Source: Nocardia donostiensis (lineage in GTDB: Bacteria > Actinomycetota > Actinomycetes > Mycobacteriales > Mycobacteriaceae). From it: 64,000 nucleotides of DNA. Of the stretch, positions 18,329 through 29,539 are shown one piece after another. The notes below the pieces were generated by a model, which searched no databases, was not told the DNA's origin, and saw only the letters and a list, made by a program, of their open reading frames with translations. The stretch lies in the NCBI RefSeq assembly GCF_002081715.1, contig NZ_MUKP01000005.1:1-64000 (forward strand), given 5' to 3'. Positions within the stretch are counted from its first letter, which is position 1, and each line of letters opens with the position of its first letter. Position numbers and translations under genes: made by a program.

Positions 18329-18877
18329 GTGACTCCCGAAGACATCGGCCGGACCGCATTCGCCATGACGCCGCCCGGACTTCGCGGGTACCGCACCGAG
18401 GAAGTCGATGCCTGCTGCGAACTCATTGCCGCCGCACTCGACGGGCGGACGACGCTCACCGCCGATGAACTGCGGCACGTCACCTTCGGCGTACCAGACG
18501 GGAGTCCCGGTTACCGCGCCGACCAGGTCGACGAATTCCTCGACCGGGTGCGCGCCGAGCTCGAACTCCGCCAGCGGGGCGCGCTCCCGGTTCCGGCCAC
18601 GGGAGCACTGCTCACACCCGAGGAGGTGCAGCGGCTCCGGTTCTCGTATGCACCGCTGCACCAGCGCGGTTATCGCACCGGAGAGGTCGATGCTTTCCTC
18701 GCGCTGGTCGCCGCGACGCTGGCACACAACGGGCCCGGCAGCCTCACGGTGCAGGAGGTGCGCGCCACGCGCTTCCCCGTCGCGGGACCGGATATCCGTG
18801 GTTATCAGCGCGACGAGGTGGATGCGTTCGTCGACCTGGTCGTCACCGTCCTGAAACAGCCCGCCTGCCCGCGCTGA
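18329..18877 (+). CDS. Protein of four tandem DivIVA-type N-terminal (DivI1A-like) modules
   Basis: The 182-residue protein is built from four copies of one unit, at residues 1-37, 42-78, 94-131 and 138-175. Each unit reads L-T-x-[ED]-[ED]-[LVI] ... F ... [RP]-G-Y-[RQ]-x-x-[EQ]-V-D-[AE]-[FC] and then a helix. This is the membrane-curvature-sensing start of DivIVA/Wag31, followed in each unit by a stub of the helix. The long coiled coil that makes DivIVA polymerise is absent. Function is unknown; it may bind membranes or interact with Wag31. A -10-like CAGAAT lies six bases before the GTG, so the mRNA may be leaderless. It converges with ruvB, one base apart. Confidence 0.75.
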   Translation: MTPEDIGRTAFAMTPPGLRGYRTEEVDACCELIAAALDGRTTLTADELRHVTFGVPDGSPGYRADQVDEFLDRVRAELELRQRGALPVPATGALLTPEEVQRLRFSYAPLHQRGYRTGEVDAFLALVAATLAHNGPGSLTVQEVRATRFPVAGPDIRGYQRDEVDAFVDLVVTVLKQPACPR

Positions 18878-18878
18878 C

Positions 18879-19970
18879 CTACTCGAACAGGTCCAGCGCC
18901 GGATGCGGTTCGCGGCCGCGGACCTCGATGGAGCCGACCACCAGATCCGGGGGCGGCACCAAGCCCAGATGTTCCCATGCGGCGGCGGTGGCGACCCGGC
19001 CGCGCGGGGTGCGGGCCACCATCCCGGCCCGCACCAGAAACGGCTCGCACACTTCCTCCACCGTCGCGGCCTCCTCCCCGACGGCAACGGCGAGCGTGGA
19101 CACCCCGACGGGCCCGCCGTGGAACCCGCGCACCAGCGCACCGAGCACTGCGCGGTCGAGCCGGTCCAGCCCGAGCGGGTCCACGTCGTAGACCTCCAGC
19201 GCCGCCTGGGCGATCGGGCGGGTGATCCGGCCGTCGGCGCGAACCTCGGCGTAGTCGCGGACCCGGCGCAGCAACCGGTTGGCGATACGCGGGGTACCGC
19301 GGGAGCGTCCGGCGATTTCGGCGGCGGCGTCGGTATCGATGCCGACGCCGAGGATCTGCGCGGACCGCTGCAGGATGTGCAGTAGTTCGTCGGGTTCGTA
19401 GAAATCCATATGCCCGGTGAAACCGAAACGGTCGCGCAGCGGGCCGGTGAGCGCGCCGGATCTGGTGGTGGCGCCGACCAGGGTGAACGGTGCGATATCG
19501 AGCGGGATGGAGGTCGCGCCCGGGCCTTTGCCGACGACCACGTCGACCCGGAAGTCCTCCATCGCCAGATACAGCATCTCCTCGGCCGGACGTGCCATCC
19601 GATGGATTTCGTCGATGAACAGCACATCGCCTTCGACCAGGTTGCTGAGCATGGCGGCCAGATCGCCCGCTCGTTCCAGAGCGGGACCGGAGGTGATGCG
19701 CAGCGCGGTGCCGAGTTCGGTGGCGATGATCATCGCCATACTGGTTTTCCCGAGGCCGGGCGGGCCGGACAGCAGGATGTGGTCGGGGGTGCCGCCGCGG
19801 CCGCGGGCGCCGCGCAACACCAGGGCGAGTTGTTCGCGGACGCGGGGCTGACCGATGAAGTCGTCGAGCGATGTAGGACGCAGACTGGTCTCGACGTCGC
19901 CGTCGGAGCTCAGATAGCTCGAGGTGACCTGCGATTCGTCCGGTCCGGATGCGGTCTCACCGTATTCCAT
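18879..19970 (-). CDS. ruvB: Holliday junction branch-migration ATPase RuvB
   Basis: This 363-residue AAA+ motor drives Holliday junction migration with RuvA. Walker [12 protein letters not shown] is at about residue 69; FIDEIHR (Walker B) and the GATTRSGAL sensor segment follow, and a C-terminal winged helix ([14 protein letters not shown]) ends the protein. It is the last gene of ruvC-ruvA-ruvB; six bases separate it from ruvA. Expression is probably raised by DNA damage through the SOS box before ruvC. Confidence 0.96.
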   Translation of the reverse strand: MEYGETASGPDESQVTSSYLSSDGDVETSLRPTSLDDFIGQPRVREQLALVLRGARGRGGTPDHILLSGPPGLGKTSMAMIIATELGTALRITSGPALERAGDLAAMLSNLVEGDVLFIDEIHRMARPAEEMLYLAMEDFRVDVVVGKGPGATSIPLDIAPFTLVGATTRSGALTGPLRDRFGFTGHMDFYEPDELLHILQRSAQILGVGIDTDAAAEIAGRSRGTPRIANRLLRRVRDYAEVRADGRITRPIAQAALEVYDVDPLGLDRLDRAVLGALVRGFHGGPVGVSTLAVAVGEEAATVEEVCEPFLVRAGMVARTPRGRVATAAAWEHLGLVPPPDLVVGSIEVRGREPHPALDLFE

Positions 19971-19976
19971 TGCGGC

Positions 19977-20582
19977 CTAACGGTTCTTCCCGAGGACGTT
20001 CAGGGCTGCGCGCAGCAGCGCCGAGTTGCCTGCGCCTGGTTGTTCGGCGAGCACACTGTCGACGGTCTGTTCGGCTGCCCGGAGAGGGAAGCCGAGACCG
20101 GTGAGTGCCTCGACGACCTGATCGCGGGCGCTGCTGACCACCGGCGGTGGGGCGGTACCAGGGGGACCGGATGGCACCGGAACCAGATTCACCTTGTCGC
20201 GTAACTCCACCACCATGCGTTCGGCGCCGCGCTTACCGATACCGGGCACCCGGGTCAGGGCGGCGACATTGCCTTCGGACAACGCCTTGCGCAGGGCTTC
20301 CGGCTCCAGCACGGCCAGCACCGCCATGGCCAGCCGGGGGCCGACACCGGAGACGGTCTGCAACAGCCCGAACAGGTCGCGCGCCTCGGTGTCGGCGAAC
20401 CCGTACAGCATCATCGAGTCCTCGCGGACGATCATCGCCGTATACAGGCGGGTCTGTTCACCGGTGGTGAGCGTAGCCAGCGTCGCCGGGGTGGCGTTGA
20501 GCCGGTAACCGACTCCGGCGGCTTCGATCACCGCGTGGTCGAGTGCAATCTCGAGCACCTCACCGCGTATCGACGCGATCAC
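19977..20582 (-). CDS. ruvA: Holliday junction DNA-binding protein RuvA
   Basis: This 201-residue protein has the OB-fold start [15 protein letters not shown], the two helix-hairpin-helix motifs ([23 protein letters not shown]) and a C-terminal UBA-like domain that contacts RuvB. It recognises four-way junctions and loads RuvB. A Pro-rich linker ([13 protein letters not shown]) joins the last two domains. The start overlaps the ruvC stop by four bases. Confidence 0.96.
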   Translation of the reverse strand: MIASIRGEVLEIALDHAVIEAAGVGYRLNATPATLATLTTGEQTRLYTAMIVREDSMMLYGFADTEARDLFGLLQTVSGVGPRLAMAVLAVLEPEALRKALSEGNVAALTRVPGIGKRGAERMVVELRDKVNLVPVPSGPPGTAPPPVVSSARDQVVEALTGLGFPLRAAEQTVDSVLAEQPGAGNSALLRAALNVLGKNR

Positions 20583-21151
20583 CCGCGTACCGCCTTCCTG
20601 CGTTGTCGATCCAGCTGCTCGGCGTAACGTTTGCGCGCCTGCGCCGCCTGCGCTTCGGCCTTCGCCATCCGCTCCAGCAGCGGCGCCCGCCAGCAGTGAC
20701 AGATGGCGAGTGCGAGAGCGTCGGCGGCGTCGGCTGGTCTGGGCGCTTCCGTAAGTCCGAGGATACGGGTCACCATGGTGGTCACCTGCGCCTTACCTGC
20801 CGACCCGCTCCCGGTGACGGCGGCCTTCACTTCGCTCGGCGTATGAAACGCCACCGGTATCCCGCGCCGCGCCGCAGCCAGCGCGATCACCCCGCCTGCC
20901 TGGGCGGTGCCCATCGCGGTCCGCACATTGTGCTGCGAGAACACCCGCTCGATGGCGACCACACCCGGCTGATACGTATCCATCCACCGCTCGGCGGCAT
21001 CGGCGACCCGCATCAGCCGCAGCGCCAGCTCCATATCCGCCGGGGTGCGCACCACGTCGACACCGAGCGCGGACACTTTCCGCCCCACTCCCCCGTCGAC
21101 CACACTCAACCCGCACCGGGTGAGCCCGGGGTCGACACCCATCACCCGCAC
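20579..21151 (-). CDS. ruvC: Holliday junction resolvase RuvC
   Basis: This 190-residue endonuclease resolves Holliday junctions. It begins [14 protein letters not shown] with the first catalytic Asp in GVDPG; the Glu in [10 protein letters not shown] and the late Asp pair ([13 protein letters not shown]) complete the acidic active site. The GTG at 21151 is chosen over a longer frame to 21346 because AAGGGG lies six bases upstream and the core begins directly after. The longer frame would run through the SOS box. The C-terminus is basic (QRRKAVRG). Confidence 0.94.
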   Translation of the reverse strand: MRVMGVDPGLTRCGLSVVDGGVGRKVSALGVDVVRTPADMELALRLMRVADAAERWMDTYQPGVVAIERVFSQHNVRTAMGTAQAGGVIALAAARRGIPVAFHTPSEVKAAVTGSGSAGKAQVTTMVTRILGLTEAPRPADAADALALAICHCWRAPLLERMAKAEAQAAQARKRYAEQLDRQRRKAVRG

Positions 21152-21169
21152 GAAAACCCCTTCGAACAC

Positions 21170-21215
21170 GCGAACAGTTGTTCGAAGTGTAGTGCAGAAC
21201 CCGGTCTCGGTGACA
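21170..21215 (-). promoter_or_regulatory. LexA/SOS-box promoter of ruvCAB
   Basis: The 16 bases at 21170-21185 read TCGAACAACTGTTCGC on the minus strand. This matches the actinobacterial LexA box TCGAAC-N4-GTTCGA at all but the last base. Directly upstream lie a -10 TACACT (21186-21191), an 18-base spacer and a -35 TGTCAC (21210-21215), so LexA would block transcription at +1. ruv genes of mycobacteria are known members of the SOS regulon. Confidence 0.75.
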
Positions 21216-23059
<1,844 letters not shown>

Positions 23060-23078
23060 CCGCGGTCCCGCCGCGTTT

Positions 23079-23600
23079 TCATCGCTCGATCACAGCGGCG
23101 AACGCGGTGTAGGCGGCGGCGTCGAACAGCACGAACCGCACTTCGTCTGCGGCGGTGGATTCGGCTCGCACCGTTTCCACCGCAATGCGGGCGCCGTCGT
23201 CGATCGGCCAGCCGTAGATTCCGGTGGATATGGCAGGGAAGGCAACCGTGCGGGCGCCCAATTCGGCGGCCACGCGCAGGGATTCGCGATAGCAGGAGGC
23301 CAACAGCGCCGAACGGTCTTCGGTCTCGGACCAGACCGGCCCCACGGTGTGGATGACCCAGCGGGCCGGCAGGTTTCCGGCGGTGGTGGCCACGGCCTGG
23401 CCGGTCGGCAGCCCCTCGCGGTACCGGGAGGTCCGCAGGCGTCGGCATTCGGCGAGAATTTCGAGACCGCCCCGGCGATGGATGGCGCCGTCGACGCCGC
23501 CACCGCCGAGCAGCGACGAGTTCGCGGCGTTGACCACCGCGTCGACCTGCTGATCAGTGATATCGCCACGTACCAGAGTCAAGGCCACCATAGGCGGCAT
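23079..23600 (-). CDS. Macrodomain protein (ADP-ribose/O-acetyl-ADP-ribose hydrolase type)
   Basis: This 173-residue single macrodomain has VRGDITDQQVDAVVNAANSS, the G-rich loop LGGGGVDGAIH and the later PAISTGIYGWP. This is the MacroD/YmdB pattern of enzymes that remove O-acetyl groups from O-acetyl-ADP-ribose or ADP-ribose from proteins. The ATG at 23600 is chosen because a GGCGGG lies about eight bases upstream; a second ATG three codons later is possible. The longer frame to 23687 would run into the operator of the divergent ArsR gene. Confidence 0.88.
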   Translation of the reverse strand: MPPMVALTLVRGDITDQQVDAVVNAANSSLLGGGGVDGAIHRRGGLEILAECRRLRTSRYREGLPTGQAVATTAGNLPARWVIHTVGPVWSETEDRSALLASCYRESLRVAAELGARTVAFPAISTGIYGWPIDDGARIAVETVRAESTAADEVRFVLFDAAAYTAFAAVIER

Positions 23601-23672
23601 TGTGCCCGCCTGCCGGAACCCCCGCCACCTCCGTTCGACAGATCCGCACTTCCCGAACAACCGAACTGTGGA

Positions 23673-23702
23673 CAAAAGCGTAACCATGCGGTTACGCTTT
23701 TG
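23673..23702. promoter_or_regulatory. Perfect palindromic operator of the ArsR/SRPBCC pair
   Basis: Thirteen-base arms, CAAAAGCGTAACC and its exact complement, flank a four-base centre (ATGC). The right arm contains TACGCT (23693-23698), a -10-like box six bases before the GTG of the regulator. A repressor bound here would cover its own promoter. A perfect palindrome just before an ArsR-family start strongly suggests autoregulation. Confidence 0.7.
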
Positions 23703-23704
23703 AT

Positions 23705-24073
23705 GTGGACAAGGTTGCTGGGGCCATCGCAGACCCCGTGCGGCGGGAGATCCTGGAGATGCTGCGCCGGACGCGACTGACCGCCGGTGCTATCGCGGAC
23801 AGGTTCCCGATCAGCAGACCTGCGGTGAGCAGGCATCTGCGGGTGCTACGCGACAGTGGACTGGTGCGCGACGACCTGGTCGGCAGGCAGCGTTTCTATT
23901 CGCTGGATCCCGCACCGCTACGCGAACTAGGCGCCTGGATCGCCGGCTTCGATCAGCCTGCAGGCTGGGAGCACTGCCTCGACGCCCTGGAAACCGAGGT
24001 CTACCGGACCCGGCGCCAGCGCCACAGGAAAGACGACACCGAACCCGATACGACAAGGGAGAACACGGCATGA
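23705..24073 (+). CDS. ArsR-family winged-helix transcriptional regulator
   Basis: This 122-residue protein starts DKVAGAIADPVRREILEMLRR, followed by the HTH FPISRPAVSRHLRVLRDSGL, a typical ArsR-type winged helix. No metal-binding Cys pair (CxC) is present in the recognition region, so metal sensing is unlikely. This subgroup is usually paired with an SRPBCC (AHSA1-like) gene, as here, where the next gene overlaps by four bases. It starts at a GTG directly after the palindromic operator and is probably leaderless. Likely represses its own operon. Confidence 0.88.
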   Translation: MDKVAGAIADPVRREILEMLRRTRLTAGAIADRFPISRPAVSRHLRVLRDSGLVRDDLVGRQRFYSLDPAPLRELGAWIAGFDQPAGWEHCLDALETEVYRTRRQRHRKDDTEPDTTRENTA

Positions 24074-24564
24074 CCACGCGCCCCAGCGGACGCCTGCTGC
24101 ACACCGGTACCGGCCGCGATCTGGTACTCACCAGAACCTATCGCGCACCCATCGCTGACGTCTGGGCCAGCATCACCGAACCCGACCGCACGGCCCGCTG
24201 GTTCGGGCCGTGGAAAGGCGAGGCCGGAGCGGGCCGCACGATCGCAGTGCAGATGGCGTTCGAAGAGGAACAGCCGTGGTGCGATGCCACCATCGAAGCC
24301 TGCGAACCGCCGCGCCGGCTGGCCATCACCACCGTCGACGATTACGGCAGCTGGCATCTGGAAGCAGTACTCACCGAGACCGACGGCCGCACCGAACTGG
24401 TCTTCACCCATCACCTCGAACCCGAGGAGAACATCGCCGAGGTGGGACCCGGTTGGGAGTACTATCTGGACGCGCTGGGAGCGGCACGGGCAGGTGCGAG
24501 CCGCCCCGATTTCGACGACTATTTCCCGGCCATGCAGCAGTACTACCGGAAGCTGGAAGGCTAG
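24070..24564 (+). CDS. SRPBCC-domain protein (AHSA1/START-like)
   Basis: This 164-residue protein carries the pattern of the SRPBCC superfamily: [29 protein letters not shown] at the start and [15 protein letters not shown] near the end. These form a hydrophobic ligand cavity. The ligand is unknown. The pair with an upstream ArsR regulator, overlapping by four bases, is a widespread two-gene unit. Its TAG stop shares bases with the stop of yebC on the other strand. Confidence 0.87.
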   Translation: MTTRPSGRLLHTGTGRDLVLTRTYRAPIADVWASITEPDRTARWFGPWKGEAGAGRTIAVQMAFEEEQPWCDATIEACEPPRRLAITTVDDYGSWHLEAVLTETDGRTELVFTHHLEPEENIAEVGPGWEYYLDALGAARAGASRPDFDDYFPAMQQYYRKLEG

Positions 24565-25313
24565 ACGTCCAGCTCGGCCAGGACCTCGTCGGAGACGTCG
24601 ACGTTGGTGTAGACGTTCTGCACGTCGTCGCTGTCTTCGAGAGCGTCGATCAGCTTGAACACCTTGCGCGCGCCCTCGGCGTCGACCGCAACGTTCACCG
24701 ATGCCTGGAAACCGGAGTCGGCGGAGTCGTAGTCGATCCCAGCCGCCTGCAGCGCCGAGCGCACCGCGACCAGATCCCCGGGCTCGCTGATCACCTCGAA
24801 CGATTCACCGAGGTCGTTGACCTCTTCAGCGCCCGCATCGAGGACGGCAGTCAGCACGTCGTCCTCGGACAGACCGTTCTTTTCCAGGGTGACGATGCCC
24901 TTACGGGCGAACAGGTAAGCGACCGAACCCGGATCGGCCATATTGCCGCCGTTGCGGGTCATCGCTACCCGGACCTCGCCCGCGGCGCGGTTACGGTTAT
25001 CGGTGAGGCATTCGATGAGCACGGCGACGCCATTGGGTCCGTAGCCCTCGTACATGATGGTCTGCCAGTCGGCGCCACCGGCCTCCTCGCCGGCGCCGCG
25101 TTTGCGGGCCCGCTCGATATTGTCGTTGGGAACCGAGGACTTCTTCGCCTTCTGGATGGCGTCGAAGAGGGTCGGGTTACCTTCCGGATCGCCGCCACCG
25201 GTGCGGGCCGCCACCTCGATGTTCTTGATCAGCTTGGCGAAGAGCTTACCGCGCTTCGCATCGATCACCGCCTTCTTGTGCTTGGTGGTGGCCCATTTGG
25301 AATGGCCGCTCAT
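24561..25313 (-). CDS. yebC: YebC/PmpR-family DNA-binding regulator
   Basis: This 250-residue protein begins [23 protein letters not shown], the unmistakable YebC signature, and has the three-domain length of the family. YebC proteins were described as transcription regulators and recent work links some of them to translation of Pro-rich stretches. It follows pdxT with a four-base overlap, as in the mycobacterial pdxS-tesB-pdxT-yebC order. Confidence 0.95.
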   Translation of the reverse strand: MSGHSKWATTKHKKAVIDAKRGKLFAKLIKNIEVAARTGGGDPEGNPTLFDAIQKAKKSSVPNDNIERARKRGAGEEAGGADWQTIMYEGYGPNGVAVLIECLTDNRNRAAGEVRVAMTRNGGNMADPGSVAYLFARKGIVTLEKNGLSEDDVLTAVLDAGAEEVNDLGESFEVISEPGDLVAVRSALQAAGIDYDSADSGFQASVNVAVDAEGARKVFKLIDALEDSDDVQNVYTNVDVSDEVLAELDV

Positions 25314-26050
25314 TCCCCTACTTCCTTCAGATCGGTGCCAGTGTGTTTATTCACGCTACCGGCCGTCCGTCGCTGCTCGCGGACCAGGTCGACGAACATT
25401 CGGTGCACCCGATGGTCGCCGGTGACCTCCGGATGGAAGGCGGTGGCCAGCACCCGGCCCTGCCGCACCGCCACGATCCGGCCCGCGGCCGGTCCGCTGG
25501 GTACTCGGGCCAGCACCTCGACCTCGTCACCGGCCCGCTCCACCCAGGGCGCACGGATGAATACCGCACGCATCGGCCCACCGTCGAGCCCGGCGAAATC
25601 CAGATCGGTTTCGAAGGAGTCGACCTGACGACCGAACGCGTTGCGCCGCACGGTCATATCGATACCGGACAGATGCTGCGCGTCCGGACGAGTGTCGAGC
25701 ACCTCGTCTGCCAGCAGGATCATACCGGCGCAGGAACCGAACGCGGGCATACCGTCACGCAACCGGGCGCGCAGCGGATCCAGCAGATCGAACACCTGCA
25801 GCAGTCTGCTGATCGCCGTCGATTCCCCACCGGGCAGCACCAGCGCATCCACCGCTGCCAATTCGTCCGCGCGGCGGACCAGTACCGGCTCGGCCCCGCA
25901 TTCGGTCAGCACCGAAACATGCTCGCGCGCATCGCCTTGCAGGGCGAGCACGCCGATGACGGGCCGTTCGCGTTCGTTCCCGGCAGGTGTCTGCGCAGTA
26001 TCCGGGGCCGCGCCTGCTGCCGTGGGTGGGGTGGCTGCTGTCGGGTTCAT
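25310..26050 (-). CDS. pdxT: Pyridoxal 5'-phosphate synthase glutaminase subunit PdxT
   Basis: This 246-residue glutaminase supplies ammonia to PdxS for PLP synthesis. The class I glutaminase triad is visible: Cys in [10 protein letters not shown], and His and Glu in [17 protein letters not shown] is the oxyanion-side motif. The N-terminus has about 35 extra Ala/Thr/Pro-rich residues before [10 protein letters not shown], so translation might begin later. The ATG at 26050 overlaps the tesB stop by four bases, which favours it over the longer frame. Confidence 0.93.
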   Translation of the reverse strand: MNPTAATPPTAAGAAPDTAQTPAGNERERPVIGVLALQGDAREHVSVLTECGAEPVLVRRADELAAVDALVLPGGESTAISRLLQVFDLLDPLRARLRDGMPAFGSCAGMILLADEVLDTRPDAQHLSGIDMTVRRNAFGRQVDSFETDLDFAGLDGGPMRAVFIRAPWVERAGDEVEVLARVPSGPAAGRIVAVRQGRVLATAFHPEVTGDHRVHRMFVDLVREQRRTAGSVNKHTGTDLKEVGE

Positions 26051-26868
26051 TGCTCGCGCATGGTCCTGATCAGACCCTCCTGCACCACTGCGGCCACCAG
26101 CCTGCCCGCGCGGTCGAAGATCTTCCCGCCGGTCAGTGCGCGACCGAACCCGGCGGACGGCGAGGACTGGTCGTAGAGCAGCCATTCGTCGGCCCGGAAA
26201 GGCCGCAGGAACCACATGGCGTGGTCGAGCGAGGCGTTCTGCGTCGGCTCGTCGGGGTGGGTGACCTTGGACGAGCCGAGCAGCGTCATATCACTCATAT
26301 AGGCGAGAGTGCACACATGGAACAGCGGGTCGTCGGGCAACGGATGCCGGTACCGGAACCACACCTGCTGCGGCGAGATCACCCCCGGCCGTCGGGTGAC
26401 CCGGTCCTTGGGCACCGGACGGATATCCCAGTGCTCCCATTCGCGCATCGCCCACAACAGCTCGGGCTCCATCGTCGTTTTGGCGTCGGGCAGATCCTCG
26501 GCCGGCGGCACCTGCGGCATCTCGTCCTGATGCTGGGGTCCCTCGTCACCGATGTGGAAAGACGCCGACATGGTGAAGATCGCGTCGCCGTCCTGCACAC
26601 CGGTGACCCGGCGGGTGCAGAACGACCGGCCCTCGCGGATCCGGTCGACCAGGTACACGGTCGGCTGATCGGGGTTACCTGGACGAAGGAAGTAGCCGTG
26701 CAACGAATGTACCTGATAGCGCGGTTCGACCGTGCGCACCGCCGCTACCAGGGCCTGGCCCGCGACCTGGCCGCCGAAGGTACGTGGTAGCTGAGTCTTG
26801 GTCGAGGCGCCACGGAAGATATCCCGCTCGAGCCGCTCGATCTCCAGCGCTTCTTCGATGGTCGCCAC
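26047..26868 (-). CDS. tesB: Acyl-CoA thioesterase II
   Basis: This 273-residue double-hotdog enzyme hydrolyses acyl-CoA to free acid and CoA. The first hotdog includes [13 protein letters not shown] and [11 protein letters not shown]. The second includes [21 protein letters not shown], with the conserved Asp-His region of TesB. It lies between pdxS and pdxT, which is also the order in M. tuberculosis (Rv2604c-Rv2606c). A functional link with PLP synthesis is not known. Confidence 0.93.
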   Translation of the reverse strand: MATIEEALEIERLERDIFRGASTKTQLPRTFGGQVAGQALVAAVRTVEPRYQVHSLHGYFLRPGNPDQPTVYLVDRIREGRSFCTRRVTGVQDGDAIFTMSASFHIGDEGPQHQDEMPQVPPAEDLPDAKTTMEPELLWAMREWEHWDIRPVPKDRVTRRPGVISPQQVWFRYRHPLPDDPLFHVCTLAYMSDMTLLGSSKVTHPDEPTQNASLDHAMWFLRPFRADEWLLYDQSSPSAGFGRALTGGKIFDRAGRLVAAVVQEGLIRTMREQ

Positions 26869-27158
26869 TATCTCTGCCTCTCCACATCTGCGCGATCCCT
26901 GCGTCTGCGCGATTTCTGCCTCGCCGCGCCGCAGACCGTTCGCTCGGCACTCGGGCCGATAGAGGCACCGCGGGTGACAACGAACCGTCCGGTACCCCGG
27001 CGGGGGTTTCTATATTCGCACGGCCACGCTCGTGCACACGTCTCCGGCGGGCACGACCCCACATGTGAGTGACCACTGCCACGGCCGCGCCGTATACCGC
27101 ATAGGCATCGGCCACCGGGCGGTGCTTCCGTTGCGCTGGACGCGGGCGGGGCTCGTCG

Positions 27159-28079
27159 TCACCAACCGCGTTCGGCGAGCCGATGCGGCTGCGGAACCTC
27201 TTCGACGTTGATGCCGACCATCGCCTCGCCCAGGCCGCGCGACACCTTCGCCAGCACGTCCGGGTCGTCGTAGAAGGTGGTGGCCTTGACGATCGCAGCC
27301 GCCCGCTGCGCCGGATTGCCGGACTTGAAGATACCGGAACCGACGAAAACCCCCTCGGCGCCGAGCTGCATCATCATCGCCGCATCGGCCGGGGTGGCGA
27401 TCCCGCCTGCGGTGAACAGCACAACCGGCAGCTTGCCGGTTTCGGCGACCTCACGCACCAGCTCGTAGGGGGCCTGCAGCTCCTTGGCGGCGACGTACAG
27501 TTCGTCGGTGGGCAACGAGGACAGCCGCGCGATCTCCTGGCGGATCTGGCGCATATGCGTGGTGGCGTTGGAGACGTCGCCGGTGCCCGCCTCGCCCTTG
27601 GAACGGATCATCGCCGCGCCCTCGGTGATGCGGCGCAGCGCCTCACCCAGATTGGTGGCGCCGCAAACGAACGGCACGGTGAAGTTCCACTTATCGATGT
27701 GGTTGGCGTAGTCGGCGGGGGTGAGCACCTCGGACTCGTCGATGTAGTCCACGCCGAGGCTCTGCAGGATCTGCGCCTCCACGAAATGGCCGATCCTGGC
27801 CTTGGCCATCACCGGGATGGACACCGCGGAGATGATGCCGTCGATCATGTCGGGGTCGCTCATCCGGGAGACGCCACCCTGGGCCCGGATATCGGCGGGC
27901 ACCCGTTCCAGCGCCATCACCGCGACCGCGCCCGCGTCCTCGGCGATCTTGGCCTGGTCGGGGGTGACGACGTCCATGATCACGCCGCCCTTGAGCATCT
28001 CGGCCATACCGCGCTTGACGCGTGCGGTTCCCGCCTCGCGGGGGGCCTCGGTGGTCTGGGTGGTCTCGTCGGTCGTCAC
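27159..28079 (-). CDS. pdxS: Pyridoxal 5'-phosphate synthase subunit PdxS
   Basis: This 306-residue TIM-barrel enzyme assembles PLP from ribose 5-phosphate, glyceraldehyde 3-phosphate and PdxT-supplied ammonia. [19 protein letters not shown], the catalytic-lysine loop [10 protein letters not shown] and a later VNIEEVP-type end are intact. The GTG at 28079 is preferred: AGGAG lies seven bases upstream, and the family core begins after about 20 residues. About 290 bases separate it from tesB, in which I see no gene. Confidence 0.95.
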   Translation of the reverse strand: MTTDETTQTTEAPREAGTARVKRGMAEMLKGGVIMDVVTPDQAKIAEDAGAVAVMALERVPADIRAQGGVSRMSDPDMIDGIISAVSIPVMAKARIGHFVEAQILQSLGVDYIDESEVLTPADYANHIDKWNFTVPFVCGATNLGEALRRITEGAAMIRSKGEAGTGDVSNATTHMRQIRQEIARLSSLPTDELYVAAKELQAPYELVREVAETGKLPVVLFTAGGIATPADAAMMMQLGAEGVFVGSGIFKSGNPAQRAAAIVKATTFYDDPDVLAKVSRGLGEAMVGINVEEVPQPHRLAERGW

Positions 28080-28310
28080 GTCATAACTCCTGCGTCGTTG
28101 GCGACAGTGGGAAGCGGTTGCTGAACGACCCAATTCTAGGCGCGGCACACAGCCGCATTCATAGCCAGTCGAACACCACTGGCCTTACCGCGACCAGCGA
28201 GTACCCGCCACCACCGGCCGCTGGAGGCGATTCCGGCGGCTGATAAGACCGTACCGGGCCGATGGTCACAGCATCGGCCCGGCGAATCACGACGACAGTT
28301 CGGCGACCAC

Positions 28311-28403
28311 TCAGATCGGATCGATCACAAGCAATTTCGCCCAGTATTCCGCGGCGCTCGGCCCGACGATCGGCAACAAGAAATCGAACAAGATGTACGA
28401 CAC
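28311..28403 (-). CDS. Possible 30-residue hydrophobic small protein
   Basis: A GTG at 28403 opens a 30-codon frame whose product begins MSYILFDFLLPIVGPSAAEY and ends in a short hydrophobic tail. A near-perfect Shine-Dalgarno GGAGGTGA lies four bases upstream. One membrane-seeking helix is followed by a short amphipathic end. It is on the same strand as pdxS, about 230 bases upstream, and could be a separate small protein or an upstream ORF of that transcript. No family is recognised. Confidence 0.5.
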   Translation of the reverse strand: MSYILFDFLLPIVGPSAAEYWAKLLVIDPI

Positions 28404-28492
28404 GTACTCACCTCCACACACCGAATCGACACTTTCCCGGCGTGTCAAACCAGGCCGAACCGTAACACGAAGTGGGTCGTATCACAGCTCGA

Positions 28493-29539
28493 TCACCGGA
28501 TGGAGCGGACCTCGAGGCCGGTATCCGCCGACGCCGCCCGCGCGGCCTCGACGAGCAACTGGTCGAGGTGATGCGGGTACACGGTTTCCCCCGCAGCGTC
28601 CAGGGCGATGATATCGCTGGGCGCGCACCAGCGGTGCCCGGTGATGGATCGGCGTTCCACGGAGGTGAGGTTCGTCGGCTGCGGTTCGAACACCTGCACC
28701 CGCAACGCGAAGAACAGTTCTTCGGAGCGGATCAGGTCACCGTTGAACGGGAACACCGCCACCCGCCGCCAGATCGGCCCGCGTAATGCAGCCGGATCGG
28801 CGATATACCCGGTCTCCTCATGCAATTCCCGGACCGCCGCCGCGCGCAGACTCTCCCCCGGTTCCACCCCGCCGCCGACGGTGAACCAGAACGTCACCTC
28901 CGGCACCTGGGGATCACACCCGCGCATCAGCAGCACCCGGTCCTGTTCGTCGAGCAGCACCACCCGGGCCGAGGTGCGGGTGGTGGCCTCCTCCAACCCC
29001 GTGGTGGCGGCCGGGGTAGCGCGTTCGGCGATCTCGAAGTATGTCGGCAGCGGTGCGGTACCGCCCAGGTGCAGCCAGCGCACGGGGCGGCGGGTGCGCA
29101 GCGCCAGCGTGTCGCGGACGGCGTCGTTGTGGAACCGGCGCGCGATCAGCACCCGCGCCTCGGCATCGGCGAGTTCGGCCACCAACTGCGGGCGCAGTAG
29201 GCCGATATCCACCGCGGACAGGGCCGCGGCCAGCTGGTTCTCGACCGTTTCGCGTTCGGCGCGCCCGGCCCGTTCGGCGCGCCCCGCCAGCGCGGCCAGC
29301 TGTTTCACCTGTTCGGTTGTGGACGGGTCGGATACCGGCCCGGCCATCGACATGGCTACCGCCCTGGCGACGACGGCCCGGCGCGCCAGTGCGGCCTCCA
29401 GCGCCTGCCAGGACTGGTCGGAGCGCACATGTAACCGGTCGAGCCGATTCGCGGTGGAATACGCCCACAAGCCCAGCGCCACGATCACCGCGGCGATCAG
29501 AGCGAGAACGAGAACTGCGGTCGCGGAGAAGGTGATCAT
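28493..29539 (-). CDS. Membrane-anchored LemA-like/Nudix fusion hydrolase
   Basis: This 348-residue protein has an N-terminal transmembrane helix (residues 5-27), then a helical region with the LemA-like VRSDQSWQALEAALARR. A Nudix domain follows, with box GGGVEPGESLRAAAVREL followed by HEETG. Nudix enzymes hydrolyse nucleoside-diphosphate-linked substrates; the substrate here is unknown. It overlaps pimA by four bases and is the last gene of the PIM operon; the mycobacterial counterpart (Rv2609c) is in the same place. This supports a role at the membrane near PIM synthesis, by context only. Confidence 0.85.
   Translation of the reverse strand: MITFSATAVLVLALIAAVIVALGLWAYSTANRLDRLHVRSDQSWQALEAALARRAVVARAVAMSMAGPVSDPSTTEQVKQLAALAGRAERAGRAERETVENQLAAALSAVDIGLLRPQLVAELADAEARVLIARRFHNDAVRDTLALRTRRPVRWLHLGGTAPLPTYFEIAERATPAATTGLEEATTRTSARVVLLDEQDRVLLMRGCDPQVPEVTFWFTVGGGVEPGESLRAAAVRELHEETGYIADPAALRGPIWRRVAVFPFNGDLIRSEELFFALRVQVFEPQPTNLTSVERRSITGHRWCAPSDIIALDAAGETVYPHHLDQLLVEAARAASADTGLEVRSIR

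Noticed and set aside
26869..27158. A possible gene between tesB and pdxS
   Set aside because: The frames here have no ribosome-binding site or domain and run into neighbouring genes.
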